Below are positions 7,835-15,587 of a stretch of DNA of 17,854 nt, in pieces (the first letter of the stretch is position 1; each line of letters starts with the position of its first letter). A program made the position numbers and the translations under genes. Under the pieces are notes generated by a model. That model had not been told where the DNA came from, did no database searches, and saw only the letters and a list, made by a program, of their open reading frames with translations. Origin of the DNA: JAVBKA01 sp031546715 (GTDB lineage Bacteria > Bacillota > Clostridia > Oscillospirales > UBA929); assembly GCA_031546715.1 (NCBI GenBank), contig JAVBKA010000242.1:1-17854 (forward strand), in the 5' to 3' direction.

Positions 7835-9114
7835 ATTATGAAGAGGCTCTAGAATATATCCATAACACCTTGAGATTCGGCTCTAAGCCGGGTCTTGAAC
7901 GTGTTGCGCTGTTGTTGGAAAAAATGGGAAATCCTCATAAAAGTTTGAAATTTGTCCATGTTGCAGGTACAAGTGGCAAGGGCAGTACAGCCGCAATGCT
8001 TGCAGCTTGCCTTGAAGCGGCGGGTTACAAAACAGGGCTGTATATTTCTCCGTTTGTAGAACGCTTTAATGAACGAATTCAAATTAATCATCAAAATATT
8101 TCTGATGATGATTTAGCCGAGCTTACAAGCGAAGTTAAGGAAATTATCGACACCATCCAAACAGACGACCCTCCCACAGAATTTACGATTATTACCGCCC
8201 TTGCCATGCTACATTTTTTCCGTAAACAGGTTGATATCGTAGTCTTGGAGGTAGGTCTGGGCGGACGATATGACGCGACAAACATCATCGATTTTCCCGA
8301 AGTTGCGGTTATTACGCCGCTATCCTTAGACCATACGGAGTTTCTAGGCTCTACAGTTGACAAAATCGCCTACGAAAAAGGCGGCATAATCAAGCAAGGC
8401 TGTGACGTTGTAATCAGTAGCGGGCAACCCGAAGAGGGGATGGAAGTCCTCCTAAGCATCGCTAAAGAAAAAAAAGCAGTTGTTCATCTTGCTAATGAGA
8501 GCGACATCGAAACAATATCCATGGATTTGCTTGGCTCTGAGGTGGTTTATAAGGGTTGCTCGTACTATGTTTCCCTTCTTGGCGCACATCAAATTCAAAA
8601 CGCATTAACTGCTCTGACTGTAATTGAGATACTAAACGGCAAGGGCTATTCTATAAACTCGGAAGCTGCAAGTACAGGGCTTAGAGACGTTAAATGGAAC
8701 GGCAGACTGGAAATAATATCTCAAAAGCCCCTTGTTTTGCTTGACGGCGCACATAACAGAGCGAAAATCTCCGCATTAATTAGCAGTGTTGACAGCTTGT
8801 TAAAGGAAAAGCGGCTGGTTGTAGCTATGGGCATGAGCGCAGATAAGGAATACGGCTTTGCAGTCGAGGAATTGGCGAGCCGAAGTGATAAATTTTATGC
8901 TCTACGGGCAAATACCCATAGAGCGTTACCCGCAGAAAAAATTGCCGAGGTTGCCCAAATGCACTGCAAGTCAGTTTTTCTCCATGACAGCATGGAAGAA
9001 GCATTGACCGTTGCGCTGGGGGAGCTTGGAGACGACGACTGCCTAGTGGTCTGCGGTTCGCTGTACTTACTAGGGGATGCTAAGAAGATAATTTTAAAAA
9101 CACTAGTTATGTAA
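7831..9114 (+). CDS. folC: Folylpolyglutamate synthase/dihydrofolate synthase
   Basis: It adds glutamate to folates and probably also to dihydropteroate, with ATP. The 427-residue length fits. Visible family motifs are the P-loop HVAGTSGKGST (GTSGKGS at 46-52), YISPFVERFNERI, LEVGLGGRYDATNI, PLSLDHTEFLG with YEKGGIIK, and LLDGAHN in the start of the C-terminal ligase domain. It overlaps the end of valS by 4 bases and has only a distant purine-rich site, so translation is probably coupled to valS. The valS-folC pairing is common in Firmicutes. The unit ends at the terminator at 9157-9188. Confidence 0.96.
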   Translation: MNYEEALEYIHNTLRFGSKPGLERVALLLEKMGNPHKSLKFVHVAGTSGKGSTAAMLAACLEAAGYKTGLYISPFVERFNERIQINHQNISDDDLAELTSEVKEIIDTIQTDDPPTEFTIITALAMLHFFRKQVDIVVLEVGLGGRYDATNIIDFPEVAVITPLSLDHTEFLGSTVDKIAYEKGGIIKQGCDVVISSGQPEEGMEVLLSIAKEKKAVVHLANESDIETISMDLLGSEVVYKGCSYYVSLLGAHQIQNALTALTVIEILNGKGYSINSEAASTGLRDVKWNGRLEIISQKPLVLLDGAHNRAKISALISSVDSLLKEKRLVVAMGMSADKEYGFAVEELASRSDKFYALRANTHRALPAEKIAEVAQMHCKSVFLHDSMEEALTVALGELGDDDCLVVCGSLYLLGDAKKIILKTLVM

Positions 9115-9122
9115 ACCAAATA

Positions 9123-9156
9123 TTGCGCAGTTTCGACAACTAAATATGACTATAAT
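9123..9156 (+). promoter_or_regulatory. Candidate Spo0A-controlled promoter for the spoIIA operon
   Basis: A perfect TATAAT (-10) lies at 9151-9156. The only -35-like element upstream is TTGCGC at 9123-9128, at an unusually long 22-base spacing. The same 22-base spacing is known for the Spo0A-activated sigma-A promoter of B. subtilis spoIIG, and a Spo0A box lies in this spacer. In Bacillus the spoIIA operon instead uses sigma-H; I see no AGGA -35 element at the right place here. Transcription would start near 9163, about 57 bases before spoIIAA. Confidence 0.45.
9131..9139 (-). promoter_or_regulatory. Spo0A-binding site (0A box)
   Basis: TTTCGACAA on the plus strand reads TTGTCGAAA on the minus strand and contains the full core TGTCGAA of the 0A box. 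Its position upstream of spoIIAA, a known direct target of phosphorylated Spo0A in Bacillus and Clostridium, supports the call. Only one box is evident. Confidence 0.6.
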
Positions 9157-9188
9157 GAATCGATGGCTATGCTATCGATTCTTTTTTT
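9157..9188 (+). terminator. Intrinsic terminator after folC, touching the spoIIA promoter
   Basis: GAATCGAT (9157-9164) pairs with ATCGATTC (9174-9181). The stem continues inward with a G-T wobble and two G-C pairs to a TAT loop, 11 pairs in all, and is followed by seven T (9182-9188). It should end the valS-folC transcript. Its 5' arm begins immediately after the TATAAT at 9151-9156, so a transcript from that promoter would start inside the arm. Confidence 0.85.
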
Positions 9189-9219
9189 GTAACTTTTTAT
9201 TAAAACGGAGGTAATTTAC

Positions 9220-9534
9220 TTGAGAATTAAACGAATAATCGAGGAAAGAAAGCTGGAAATTTGGCTAGAAGGCGAAATTGACCACCACGCAGCTCACGAC
9301 ATTTTAGTCGAACTTTCCGACGCTGTGGACGAAGCCTTACCGCTATTTTGTACCTTGGATTTATCGGCGATTACATTTATGGACAGCTCAGGCATAGCAG
9401 TAATTCTTGGACTGCACAGGAGACTTCATGAAATTGGTGGCATTTTAGAAGTTCATAACGCACCCAAGCAAGCAAACAGAGTAATTAAAGCCGCAGGAAT
9501 TGACAGAATTATTCCAGTTTCAGTGGCTGTTTGA
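9220..9534 (+). CDS. spoIIAA: Anti-sigma F factor antagonist SpoIIAA
   Basis: This 104-residue STAS-domain protein releases sigma-F by binding the anti-sigma factor SpoIIAB in the forespore. The phosphorylation loop is clear: MDSSGIAVILG, with the two serines at 56-57; S57 corresponds to S58 of B. subtilis SpoIIAA. The start is TTG at 9220, with GGAGGT at 9207-9212 and a 7-base spacing; no ATG is better placed. It is the first gene of the operon with spoIIAB, which begins 14 bases after its stop codon. Regulation is probably by Spo0A (see the 0A box). Confidence 0.95.
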   Translation: MRIKRIIEERKLEIWLEGEIDHHAAHDILVELSDAVDEALPLFCTLDLSAITFMDSSGIAVILGLHRRLHEIGGILEVHNAPKQANRVIKAAGIDRIIPVSVAV

Positions 9535-9548
9535 AAGAGGTAATCAAA

Positions 9549-9986
9549 ATGAATGTTAAAAACGAATTCAAGGCAGAGCTTTTATCCTATTCCGCAAACG
9601 AAGCCTTTGCGCGCTCAATGTTGGCGGCTTTTGCTGCCCAAGCAGACCCCACCCTTGAAGAAATAGGGGACATAAAAACGGCGGTTTCAGAAGCGGTCAC
9701 CAATGCAATTGTTCATGGATATCCTGACAGTATCGGCACTATTTACATACGCGGAAGAATCTATGAGGGCAATATTCTTGAGATTATCATCCGCGACAAA
9801 GGCATTGGAATTGAGGACGTTTCAAAAGCCTTGACGCCGATGTACAGTACGGGCGGAGCTGAGCGTGCAGGCATGGGCTTTACAATAATGGAGAGCTTTA
9901 TGAACACGTTGCAGGTGCGCTCAAAAGTTGGACAAGGCACAACTGTCACTATGCGCAGGCGCATAAACATGAGGCTGAGCCGGTGA
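9549..9986 (+). CDS. spoIIAB: Anti-sigma F factor SpoIIAB (serine kinase)
   Basis: It is a GHKL-fold ATP-binding protein that holds sigma-F inactive and phosphorylates SpoIIAA. At 145 residues it matches the family. Visible are the N-box SEAVTNAIVHGYP (E48, N52), the G1 box RDKGIGIED (82-90), the G2 box GMGFTIMESFM (108-118) and GTTVTM near the end. An in-frame TTG at 9531 would add six residues, but GAGGT at 9537-9541 lies 7 bases before the ATG at 9549, and MNVKNEF aligns with known SpoIIAB N-termini. Its stop overlaps the sigF start as GTGA. Confidence 0.96.
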   Translation: MNVKNEFKAELLSYSANEAFARSMLAAFAAQADPTLEEIGDIKTAVSEAVTNAIVHGYPDSIGTIYIRGRIYEGNILEIIIRDKGIGIEDVSKALTPMYSTGGAERAGMGFTIMESFMNTLQVRSKVGQGTTVTMRRRINMRLSR

Positions 9987-10705
9987 GCGCAGTAGCAGAG
10001 TTATCTACTCCAGAGCTTATTAGTCTAGCACAAAATGGCGATAATACCGCCTTGGAAACCTTGTTAAACGACAATTCTGGGCTTATTTGGAGTGTGGTCA
10101 GGCGATATTTTGGTCACGGCGTTGAAGCCGATGATTTGTTTCAACTGGGGAGCGTTGGTTTTTTAAAGGCTGTCAAAGGCTTCGATACTTCTTTCGGTAC
10201 TCAGTTTTCAACGTATGCTGTTCCCAAAATTGCGGGAGAAATCAGACGCTTTCTTCGAGACGATGGCAGCGTAAAGGTTAGCCGAAGTCTTAAGGAAAAA
10301 GCGCAGTTAATAAGAGTTACCCGTGAAAAGCTGACAAAGATGTTAGGTCGTGAGCCCGTTTTGTCAGAGCTTTCAAAGGAATGTGGTCTTGAAGCGGAAG
10401 AAATTGCAGAAGCGGAAATCGCCACCACGCCCACAGAATCCCTCAGTCGTGAAACCAATGAGGACGGCTGTACACTAGAGGGCATTCTAGGCGACGACGG
10501 CATGGAGGACAGTCTGCTGGAATCCATTTCACTGCGTGAAGCCGTGGACGAATTGCCAGAAAGGGAACGGAGCGTTGTCCTCTTAAGGTACTATAAAAAC
10601 ATGACGCAGGAAAGTACAGCAAGAGTACTGTCAGTCTCTCAGGTTCAAATTTCTAGGCTTGAACGCAAGGCAATGGAGATGCTACGAAAAATGTTACAAA
10701 ATTAA
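9983..10705 (+). CDS. sigF: RNA polymerase sigma-F factor
   Basis: This is the first forespore-specific sigma factor of sporulation, 240 residues long. Region 2 (about 33-95) contains DDLFQLGSVGFLKAVKGFD and FSTYAVPKIAGEIRRFLRDDG, followed by VKVSRSLKE, a signature of the sigma-F/sigma-G group. Region 4 at the C-terminus contains ERERSVVLLRYYKNMTQ and the recognition helix SVSQVQISRLERK. The operon position after spoIIAA and spoIIAB identifies it as sigma-F, not sigma-G. The start is GTG at 9983, overlapping the spoIIAB stop by 4 bases, with GAGG 8 bases upstream. No clear terminator follows the gene. Confidence 0.96.
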   Translation: MSAVAELSTPELISLAQNGDNTALETLLNDNSGLIWSVVRRYFGHGVEADDLFQLGSVGFLKAVKGFDTSFGTQFSTYAVPKIAGEIRRFLRDDGSVKVSRSLKEKAQLIRVTREKLTKMLGREPVLSELSKECGLEAEEIAEAEIATTPTESLSRETNEDGCTLEGILGDDGMEDSLLESISLREAVDELPERERSVVLLRYYKNMTQESTARVLSVSQVQISRLERKAMEMLRKMLQN

Positions 10706-10863
10706 GTAAGCGCGGATTAGTCCGGTTGTGAAAATTTGTAATATTATACTTATTTGAGGAACTTTTTTAAATCGCTTTCGTCTAAAGAGCAGAAACGGAT
10801 TGATGCTAACGTACTATATTCGATTGAGAATTAGTATGGGCATAAGAATTTGGAGGGGCTTAT

Positions 10864-13047
10864 ATGTCGAAAGGGAAATCGTTTATAATCAAGACCATTG
10901 CACTTACTTTAGCACTGGCAATTGGCGTTGGCGCAGGATTTGGGCTGTCTGGACTGCTGAGAGATAAGGATAACAAGACTGCACTGACCGATAACAAAGA
11001 AGGCACAGATAAAAAAGACGATGGAGCTATAACAGTGAAAAAAACTTCCTTTATGGTTGGAGACGAAGTAATTCAAATTTCGTCGATTTCCAATCCTTCA
11101 AAGGGCAGCAGTAACGTCACAGGCAAAGAACTGCCAAAGCTGAAAAGCATATCAGAGTTGTTGAGTATGCTTCAAAACTCTATGAATTTTTACGGCAGAG
11201 AAGACATGGGCGTAACTGAGGAAAGCATTGCAAAACCTTCTCCATCAATTTCTTTTGGCGAAAAAGACTCAGCAGGTATTGGCGCAATTATAAACGGTAC
11301 TGTCGCGCCAGATTATTCCCAAACAAACGGTCAAGTAAACGGTATCAGTGAGGGCGACATTGTCATTACAGACGGCAATTATATCTATGCCGCAGGCTTT
11401 GACAATGCTAAAAACTCATATGTAGTAAAAGTAGTTTCAATTGACGGCGAGAACATGACATTGGTGTCAACCATTGAAGTTGCAAGTGCTGAGAGCTATT
11501 CATATATTTCGGAAATGTACATTGAGGGCAATAATTTAGTAGTAGTATCAACTCGCAACGAAATTTTTGCAACAGCCAATGACTCTGTGACCAAGGATAC
11601 CGCATCAAAGGGCGGAGTAATCGACTGCATATGGTATCCATCCCGCCAGTTTACTTCGTACTCTGTATATGACGTAACAGACAAAGAAAACCCCGCAGTT
11701 GGTCGCACTTTTGAGGTTGAGGGGAATGCTTTGGCAACCCGAATGATCGGCAACACACTCTATTTTGTATCAAACAGATATATGTACGGCTTTAACATGG
11801 AGGATATGGGCAAGGCTGACCTGCTCCCTATTTACAGAGATACAGCAGTGTCCAAGGAGTTTACCGTTGTTCCTGTTGAGGACATATACTACTTCCCAAA
11901 CACCACCGATAATTCCTACATGATGCTGGGGGCATTCGATGTAACAGGCAATGAACCCGTAAAAATGGACACCTATCTTGGCGCAGGACAAACGGTATAT
12001 ATGAGCAAGGACAATCTCTACATTGCGCGAAGTGTCTGGGAGAAGGACTCCGGCGGCATGGAGATAAGTCGTTTCTCGATTACTGGAAATGAGATTGACT
12101 ATGCAGCTACAGGGAAAATCTCTGGAAATATTATAAATCAGTACAGTATGGATGAATACAACGGTCACCTAAGAGTTGCAACAACGGACTGGGGCAAAGG
12201 AAACAGAGTGTTAGTGCTGGACGACAGTATGAGCGTTGTGGGCAGAACCGACGCATTAGCTCCAGACGAATCTATTCAAGCAGTTCGCTTTACAGGCGAT
12301 TTTGCATATGTGGTAACTTACAGGCAAATGGATCCTTTCTTTGTAATTGACCTAAAAGACCCAAGAGCTCCCAAGGTGCTGGGCGAGCTGAAAATCCCAG
12401 GCTTCTCCCAATATCTCCACGTTGTGGGAGACGGCTTAGTCGTTGGGTTCGGACGTGAAACCTTAGAGCTGTATATCAAGGTAAATGGTGAGGAAAGACC
12501 TACAGGCAACATGTTTGACGCAGGGCTAAAGGTTAGCTTGTTTGACGTTACTAATCCCGCTGAGCCTCGTGAACTAGACAAATTGGTTATTGAAGGCGCA
12601 TATGCTGACGCTGTGTACAACCCAAGATCTATGATGGTCGATAAATCACGTAATATTTTTGGCTTTTCGGCATATTCCAGCAACTACGAAAGGGACAAAA
12701 ATATTTATAGCAACTGGGCTGGGTATATGTTGGTTGGAGTTGAGAATAATAAGCTTGCTAAGCTTGCACAGTTAAACAACCAAAGTGAAAACCAGGGCGG
12801 CAATAAACGCATGGCATATTCAAAAAATACATTATATACTATTGACGATTATGGCATTTCAGCGTATAATTACCTAACCTATGAGTTTCAAAATCGTCTC
12901 GTGCTTTCTGAGGTTTCAGTCAACGGTGCGAGTGTAGACGGATTTGGCGGCACTAAGCCAATAGACGGAGGTGCGCAAATCCTTCCCGCTCCAGATATCG
13001 CCGTTCAGCCTGTTCCCGACACTGCACCAGCGAGACCAAGAGGCTAA
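10864..13047 (+). CDS. Secreted or membrane-anchored beta-propeller domain protein
   Basis: The 727-residue protein has an N-terminal hydrophobic segment (about 7-30) after a short positive start, either a signal peptide or a membrane anchor. A charged, low-complexity linker follows, then a large domain with repeated blade-like units: GDYIYAA-type strands, DVTDKENP and DVTNPAEP turns, IDLKDPRAPKVLGELKIPGFSQYL. This fits the family of secreted proteins with a C-terminal beta-propeller (PF09826-like). It ends in a Pro/Ala-rich tail. GGAGG lies about 9 bases before the ATG. The 158 bases between sigF and this gene are AT-rich; they hold no promoter I can defend. No catalytic residues or substrate can be named. 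It ends before a terminator-like hairpin at 13060-13080. Confidence 0.8.
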   Translation: MSKGKSFIIKTIALTLALAIGVGAGFGLSGLLRDKDNKTALTDNKEGTDKKDDGAITVKKTSFMVGDEVIQISSISNPSKGSSNVTGKELPKLKSISELLSMLQNSMNFYGREDMGVTEESIAKPSPSISFGEKDSAGIGAIINGTVAPDYSQTNGQVNGISEGDIVITDGNYIYAAGFDNAKNSYVVKVVSIDGENMTLVSTIEVASAESYSYISEMYIEGNNLVVVSTRNEIFATANDSVTKDTASKGGVIDCIWYPSRQFTSYSVYDVTDKENPAVGRTFEVEGNALATRMIGNTLYFVSNRYMYGFNMEDMGKADLLPIYRDTAVSKEFTVVPVEDIYYFPNTTDNSYMMLGAFDVTGNEPVKMDTYLGAGQTVYMSKDNLYIARSVWEKDSGGMEISRFSITGNEIDYAATGKISGNIINQYSMDEYNGHLRVATTDWGKGNRVLVLDDSMSVVGRTDALAPDESIQAVRFTGDFAYVVTYRQMDPFFVIDLKDPRAPKVLGELKIPGFSQYLHVVGDGLVVGFGRETLELYIKVNGEERPTGNMFDAGLKVSLFDVTNPAEPRELDKLVIEGAYADAVYNPRSMMVDKSRNIFGFSAYSSNYERDKNIYSNWAGYMLVGVENNKLAKLAQLNNQSENQGGNKRMAYSKNTLYTIDDYGISAYNYLTYEFQNRLVLSEVSVNGASVDGFGGTKPIDGGAQILPAPDIAVQPVPDTAPARPRG

Positions 13048-13059
13048 GTCGGAGCTTAT

Positions 13060-13090
13060 GGGGACCGTAAATCGGTCCCCAATTATTTTG
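13060..13090 (+). terminator. Intrinsic terminator after the beta-propeller gene
   Basis: GGGGACCG (13060-13067) and CGGTCCCC (13073-13080) form a perfect 8-bp GC-rich stem with a 5-base loop. The following AATTATTTTG is only moderately U-rich, so termination may be partial and the lipoprotein gene may receive read-through. Confidence 0.75.
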
Positions 13091-13110
13091 TACAGAGGAT
13101 GATTTTTTAG

Positions 13111-13611
13111 ATGAAGTTAAGAATTTGGTGTGTTGTGGTCGGAGTAGTAATGTTAGCGGCTCTTGCAGGTTGTTCGGGAAACAATGATGCTTATGAAGAT
13201 GGCGGCTCAGCGGCATACGAGAAAGAGCTGAACGAGCACATTGAGTCAATTTCTGACTATTCCGCTAAAATAGATTACGCAGGTACAGCCTATCCAACCC
13301 GCTCAAATTGGTACAGCGTGAAAATCAGAGGCGAGGAAACCGTGATAACCAAAGAAAAATTGGAAGTCGTTTATGATACACTTAGCCTAACCGCCGTGGA
13401 TAATACCGCAAAGGTTTTGTATGGCGTGAATCCCAACAAGGCGACATATACATGGTATAACGAAAAATACGAGATTGTACAGGAAACCTCTGAAACCTTT
13501 ACAGTTCCGACTACCGCGGGGATTTATTACCTGATTATTGACGCAATGTGGGGCGGAGAAAAAGAAGCTGATAAAATTCAGTTTTTTGCTAAATTAGATG
13601 TCAAAGCTTAG
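13111..13611 (+). CDS. Small lipoprotein of unknown function
   Basis: The 166-residue protein has a classical lipoprotein signal peptide: MKLRIW, a hydrophobic core and the lipobox LAGC, with the lipidated cysteine at residue 21. The mature part is an acidic linker followed by a predicted beta-rich domain (about 55-166) with many Tyr and Thr residues, possibly Ig-like. I do not recognise the family. GAGG lies about 12 bases before the ATG, longer than usual. It follows the beta-propeller gene after a terminator-like hairpin, and its last 14 bases overlap the ATPase gene in another frame. A role beside the beta-propeller protein at the cell surface is possible but unproven. Confidence 0.75.
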   Translation: MKLRIWCVVVGVVMLAALAGCSGNNDAYEDGGSAAYEKELNEHIESISDYSAKIDYAGTAYPTRSNWYSVKIRGEETVITKEKLEVVYDTLSLTAVDNTAKVLYGVNPNKATYTWYNEKYEIVQETSETFTVPTTAGIYYLIIDAMWGGEKEADKIQFFAKLDVKA

Positions 13612-14320
13612 TTCTGAAAGTTTTAGCAGTGCTTACCTTGCTAAAAACTCTCTTAAAAAAATAAGCGTTTTCGCAGGTCATTACGGCAGTGGAAAGACAC
13701 AAATTGCCGTAAACTATGCTATTTGGCTTAGAAATTCACAGGAAAATGTTCTTCTTGCAGACCTTGACATTGTTAATCCGTACTTTCGTACTGCTGATGC
13801 GGCGAACTTGCTAAAAAATAGCGACATCAGACTGATTTCCTCCGAGCTTGCAGGTAAGAACTCCGAAAACCCGTCCTTTCCGCCAGAGGTAGCTGTTGCA
13901 TTTGATGACAACAGCTACTTTTCAGTACTTGACGTTGGCGGGGACGACCGTGGAGCGATTGCGTTGGGCAGATTTGCCGATAAATGGAGGGATGCGGAAT
14001 TCTTCTTTGTTGTCAACACTTTTCGTCCTCTAACTGCTGATGTTGACAGCATAATTGAAGCGAAAAACGAAATTGAAAAATCAGGTCGATTTAAGTTTAC
14101 GGCAGTAGTAAATAACTCTAACCTTGGAGATGAGACTACAGTTAGCGATATCCTTTCATCTGTGCCTATCGTTGAAAAAGCGTCCGCGGGAATGGGGCTA
14201 AGACTTGCATTTACCGCAGTAAACGCAAACCTTTCAGATGAAATTGATAAATACATATCGCCGATTTTTCCTTTAACCTTATTTTACAAGGAAGAATGGG
14301 CAATCAGGGGGTCAAAATGA
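13598..14320 (+). CDS. P-loop ATPase (MinD/ParA/CobQ-like) linked to a 2-oxoacid oxidoreductase
   Basis: The 240-residue protein has a Walker A motif GHYGSGKT at 27-34. ADLDIVNPYFRTAD (about 54-67) matches the switch region of SIMIBI-class NTPases, and VLDVGGDDRGA fits Walker B. No partner-binding cysteines of the NifH type are obvious. The ATG at 13598 lies inside the end of the lipoprotein gene and lacks a good ribosome-binding site, so the true start may be a little further in. Its stop overlaps the start of the ferredoxin subunit as ATGA, which puts it at the head of the oxidoreductase operon. A role in assembling or maturing that enzyme is an inference from position only. Confidence 0.8.
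   Translation: MSKLSSESFSSAYLAKNSLKKISVFAGHYGSGKTQIAVNYAIWLRNSQENVLLADLDIVNPYFRTADAANLLKNSDIRLISSELAGKNSENPSFPPEVAVAFDDNSYFSVLDVGGDDRGAIALGRFADKWRDAEFFFVVNTFRPLTADVDSIIEAKNEIEKSGRFKFTAVVNNSNLGDETTVSDILSSVPIVEKASAGMGLRLAFTAVNANLSDEIDKYISPIFPLTLFYKEEWAIRGSK
13621..13646 (+). repeat. Inverted repeat in the 5' end of the ATPase gene
   Basis: TTTTAGCA (13621-13628) and TGCTAAAA (13639-13646) form an 8-bp stem with a 10-base loop, 10 bases after the lipoprotein stop codon and within the first 17 codons of the ATPase frame. It may be a weak mRNA hairpin; it does not end in a T-run. Confidence 0.35.
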
Positions 14321-14532
14321 ACAAATTAACCTTTAGAACGGACCGATGCAAGGGCTGTGAGCTATGTGTTAGCTTTTGTCCTAAGAAAATTCTCCGCCTT
14401 TCTCCTGATAAACTAAATGCTGGCGGATATCACCCAATTGAGGTCACTGAACAGGAAAAGTGCATTGCATGTGCTTTTTGTGCAACAATGTGCCCCGATG
14501 CTGTGATTACCGTTGAAAAGGGAGTGAGCTGA
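14317..14532 (+). CDS. 2-oxoacid:ferredoxin oxidoreductase, delta (ferredoxin-like) subunit
   Basis: This 71-residue protein carries two [4Fe-4S] cluster motifs, C-x2-C-x2-C-x3-C in CKGCELCVSFCP and CIACAFCATMCP. It passes electrons from the catalytic subunits to ferredoxin. An ATG at 14296 in the same frame would add seven residues, but AGGGGG lies just before the ATG at 14317 and this start gives the ATGA overlap with the ATPase gene. Its stop shares one base with the vorB ATG. Confidence 0.92.
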   Translation: MNKLTFRTDRCKGCELCVSFCPKKILRLSPDKLNAGGYHPIEVTEQEKCIACAFCATMCPDAVITVEKGVS

Positions 14533-15587
14533 TGGATAAAGTTTTAATGAAGGGCAACGAAGCCATTGCCGAAGCTGCTATACAATCAGGCTGCGTCCAC
14601 TTTTTCGGTTATCCGATTACACCGCAAACCGAGCTTGCGGCATATATGGCAAAAAAACTACCCAAGGTAGGCGGTGTTTTCTTGCAGGCTGAAAGTGAAA
14701 TCGCCGCGATTAATATGGTTATCGGTGCATCTGCAACGGGTACTCGCTGTATGACAAGCTCCTCCAGCCCAGGGATTGCGCTGAAAAGTGAAGGACTGTC
14801 CTATCTTGCAGGTTGTGACCTTCCTGCGGTTTTGGTTAATATTCAACGTGGAGGACCAGGTCTGGGTGGCATTCAACCCTCTCAGGCTGACTATTTTCAC
14901 GCCACAAGAAGCACAGGTCACGGCGACTTTCATATGATAGTTCTCGCCCCAAACTCTGTGCAGGAAATGTACGACTTTACCAGCAGGGCGTTCAACCTTG
15001 CAGACAAATACCGCATGACTGTCATGCTCCTTGCGGACGGTATACTTGGGCAAATGATGGAGCCTGTTGCATTTACAAATAAGGAAAATACTGTATTTGA
15101 CAAACCTTGGGCGACAACCGGAACTCAGGGAAAACGGAAAAAGAACATAGTAAATTCGCTGTACTTATTGCCCGAAACCTTGGAAAAACAGAACTTTATG
15201 CGTTATGATAAGTATTCCGAAGTTGCAAAGGCTGAAGTTATGCACGAGGAATACATGCTTGAGGATGCTGAAATTGTTGTAACCGCGTATGGAGCAACCT
15301 CTCGTATTGCAAAAAACGCAATTCAGGCTGCAAGAGCAAAGGGAATCAAAGCAGGACTTTTGCGCCCGCTGACGCTTTGGCCGTTTCCTAAAGCCGCCTA
15401 TAAAAAGTCCGCCGAAACTGCAAAGGCCTTTTTAACCGTGGAGATGAGCATGGGTCAAATGATTGAGGATGTGCGCTTGGCTATTGAATGCTCACGCCCT
15501 GTGGAACTCTGCAACCGTGTTGGCGGAATGGTGCCGAAGCCTGAGGACATCCTTGCAAAAATCGAGGAAATGGAGGCTTCATTATGA
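14532..15587 (+). CDS. vorB: 2-oxoacid:ferredoxin oxidoreductase, alpha subunit (VorB type)
   Basis: This subunit of 351 residues belongs to the pyruvate:ferredoxin oxidoreductase superfamily, which oxidatively decarboxylates 2-oxoacids to acyl-CoA. The N-terminal half holds GYPITPQTELAAYMA (26-40), LQAESEIAAINMVIGASATG, TSSSSPGIALKSEGLSYL and RGGPGLGGIQPSQADYF, which match proteins annotated as 3-methyl-2-oxobutanoate dehydrogenase subunit VorB. The C-terminal domain II (about 235-351) includes VVTAYGATSRIAK and LLRPLTLWPFP. The substrate could be branched-chain 2-oxoacids or 2-oxoglutarate; sequence alone does not settle it. GGAG lies 7 bases before the ATG. Its stop overlaps the beta subunit start as ATGA. 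Confidence 0.93.
   Translation: MDKVLMKGNEAIAEAAIQSGCVHFFGYPITPQTELAAYMAKKLPKVGGVFLQAESEIAAINMVIGASATGTRCMTSSSSPGIALKSEGLSYLAGCDLPAVLVNIQRGGPGLGGIQPSQADYFHATRSTGHGDFHMIVLAPNSVQEMYDFTSRAFNLADKYRMTVMLLADGILGQMMEPVAFTNKENTVFDKPWATTGTQGKRKKNIVNSLYLLPETLEKQNFMRYDKYSEVAKAEVMHEEYMLEDAEIVVTAYGATSRIAKNAIQAARAKGIKAGLLRPLTLWPFPKAAYKKSAETAKAFLTVEMSMGQMIEDVRLAIECSRPVELCNRVGGMVPKPEDILAKIEEMEASL

Noticed and set aside
9115..9219. Sigma-H promoter for spoIIA, as in Bacillus
   Set aside because: GAAT occurs at 9157-9160, but no AGGA-type -35 element lies at the required distance.
10706..10863. Promoter for the beta-propeller gene
   Set aside because: AT-rich -10-like strings (TATTAT, TATACT, TATATT) occur, but none has a -35 partner at suitable spacing; sigma-F and sigma-G patterns also fit poorly.
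11770..12168. Open frame of 132 codons antisense to the beta-propeller gene
   Set aside because: No ribosome-binding site or recognisable motif; the plus-strand frame is continuous and well supported.
14658..15053. Open frame of 131 codons antisense to vorB
   Set aside because: It overlaps the most conserved part of vorB and has no independent support.
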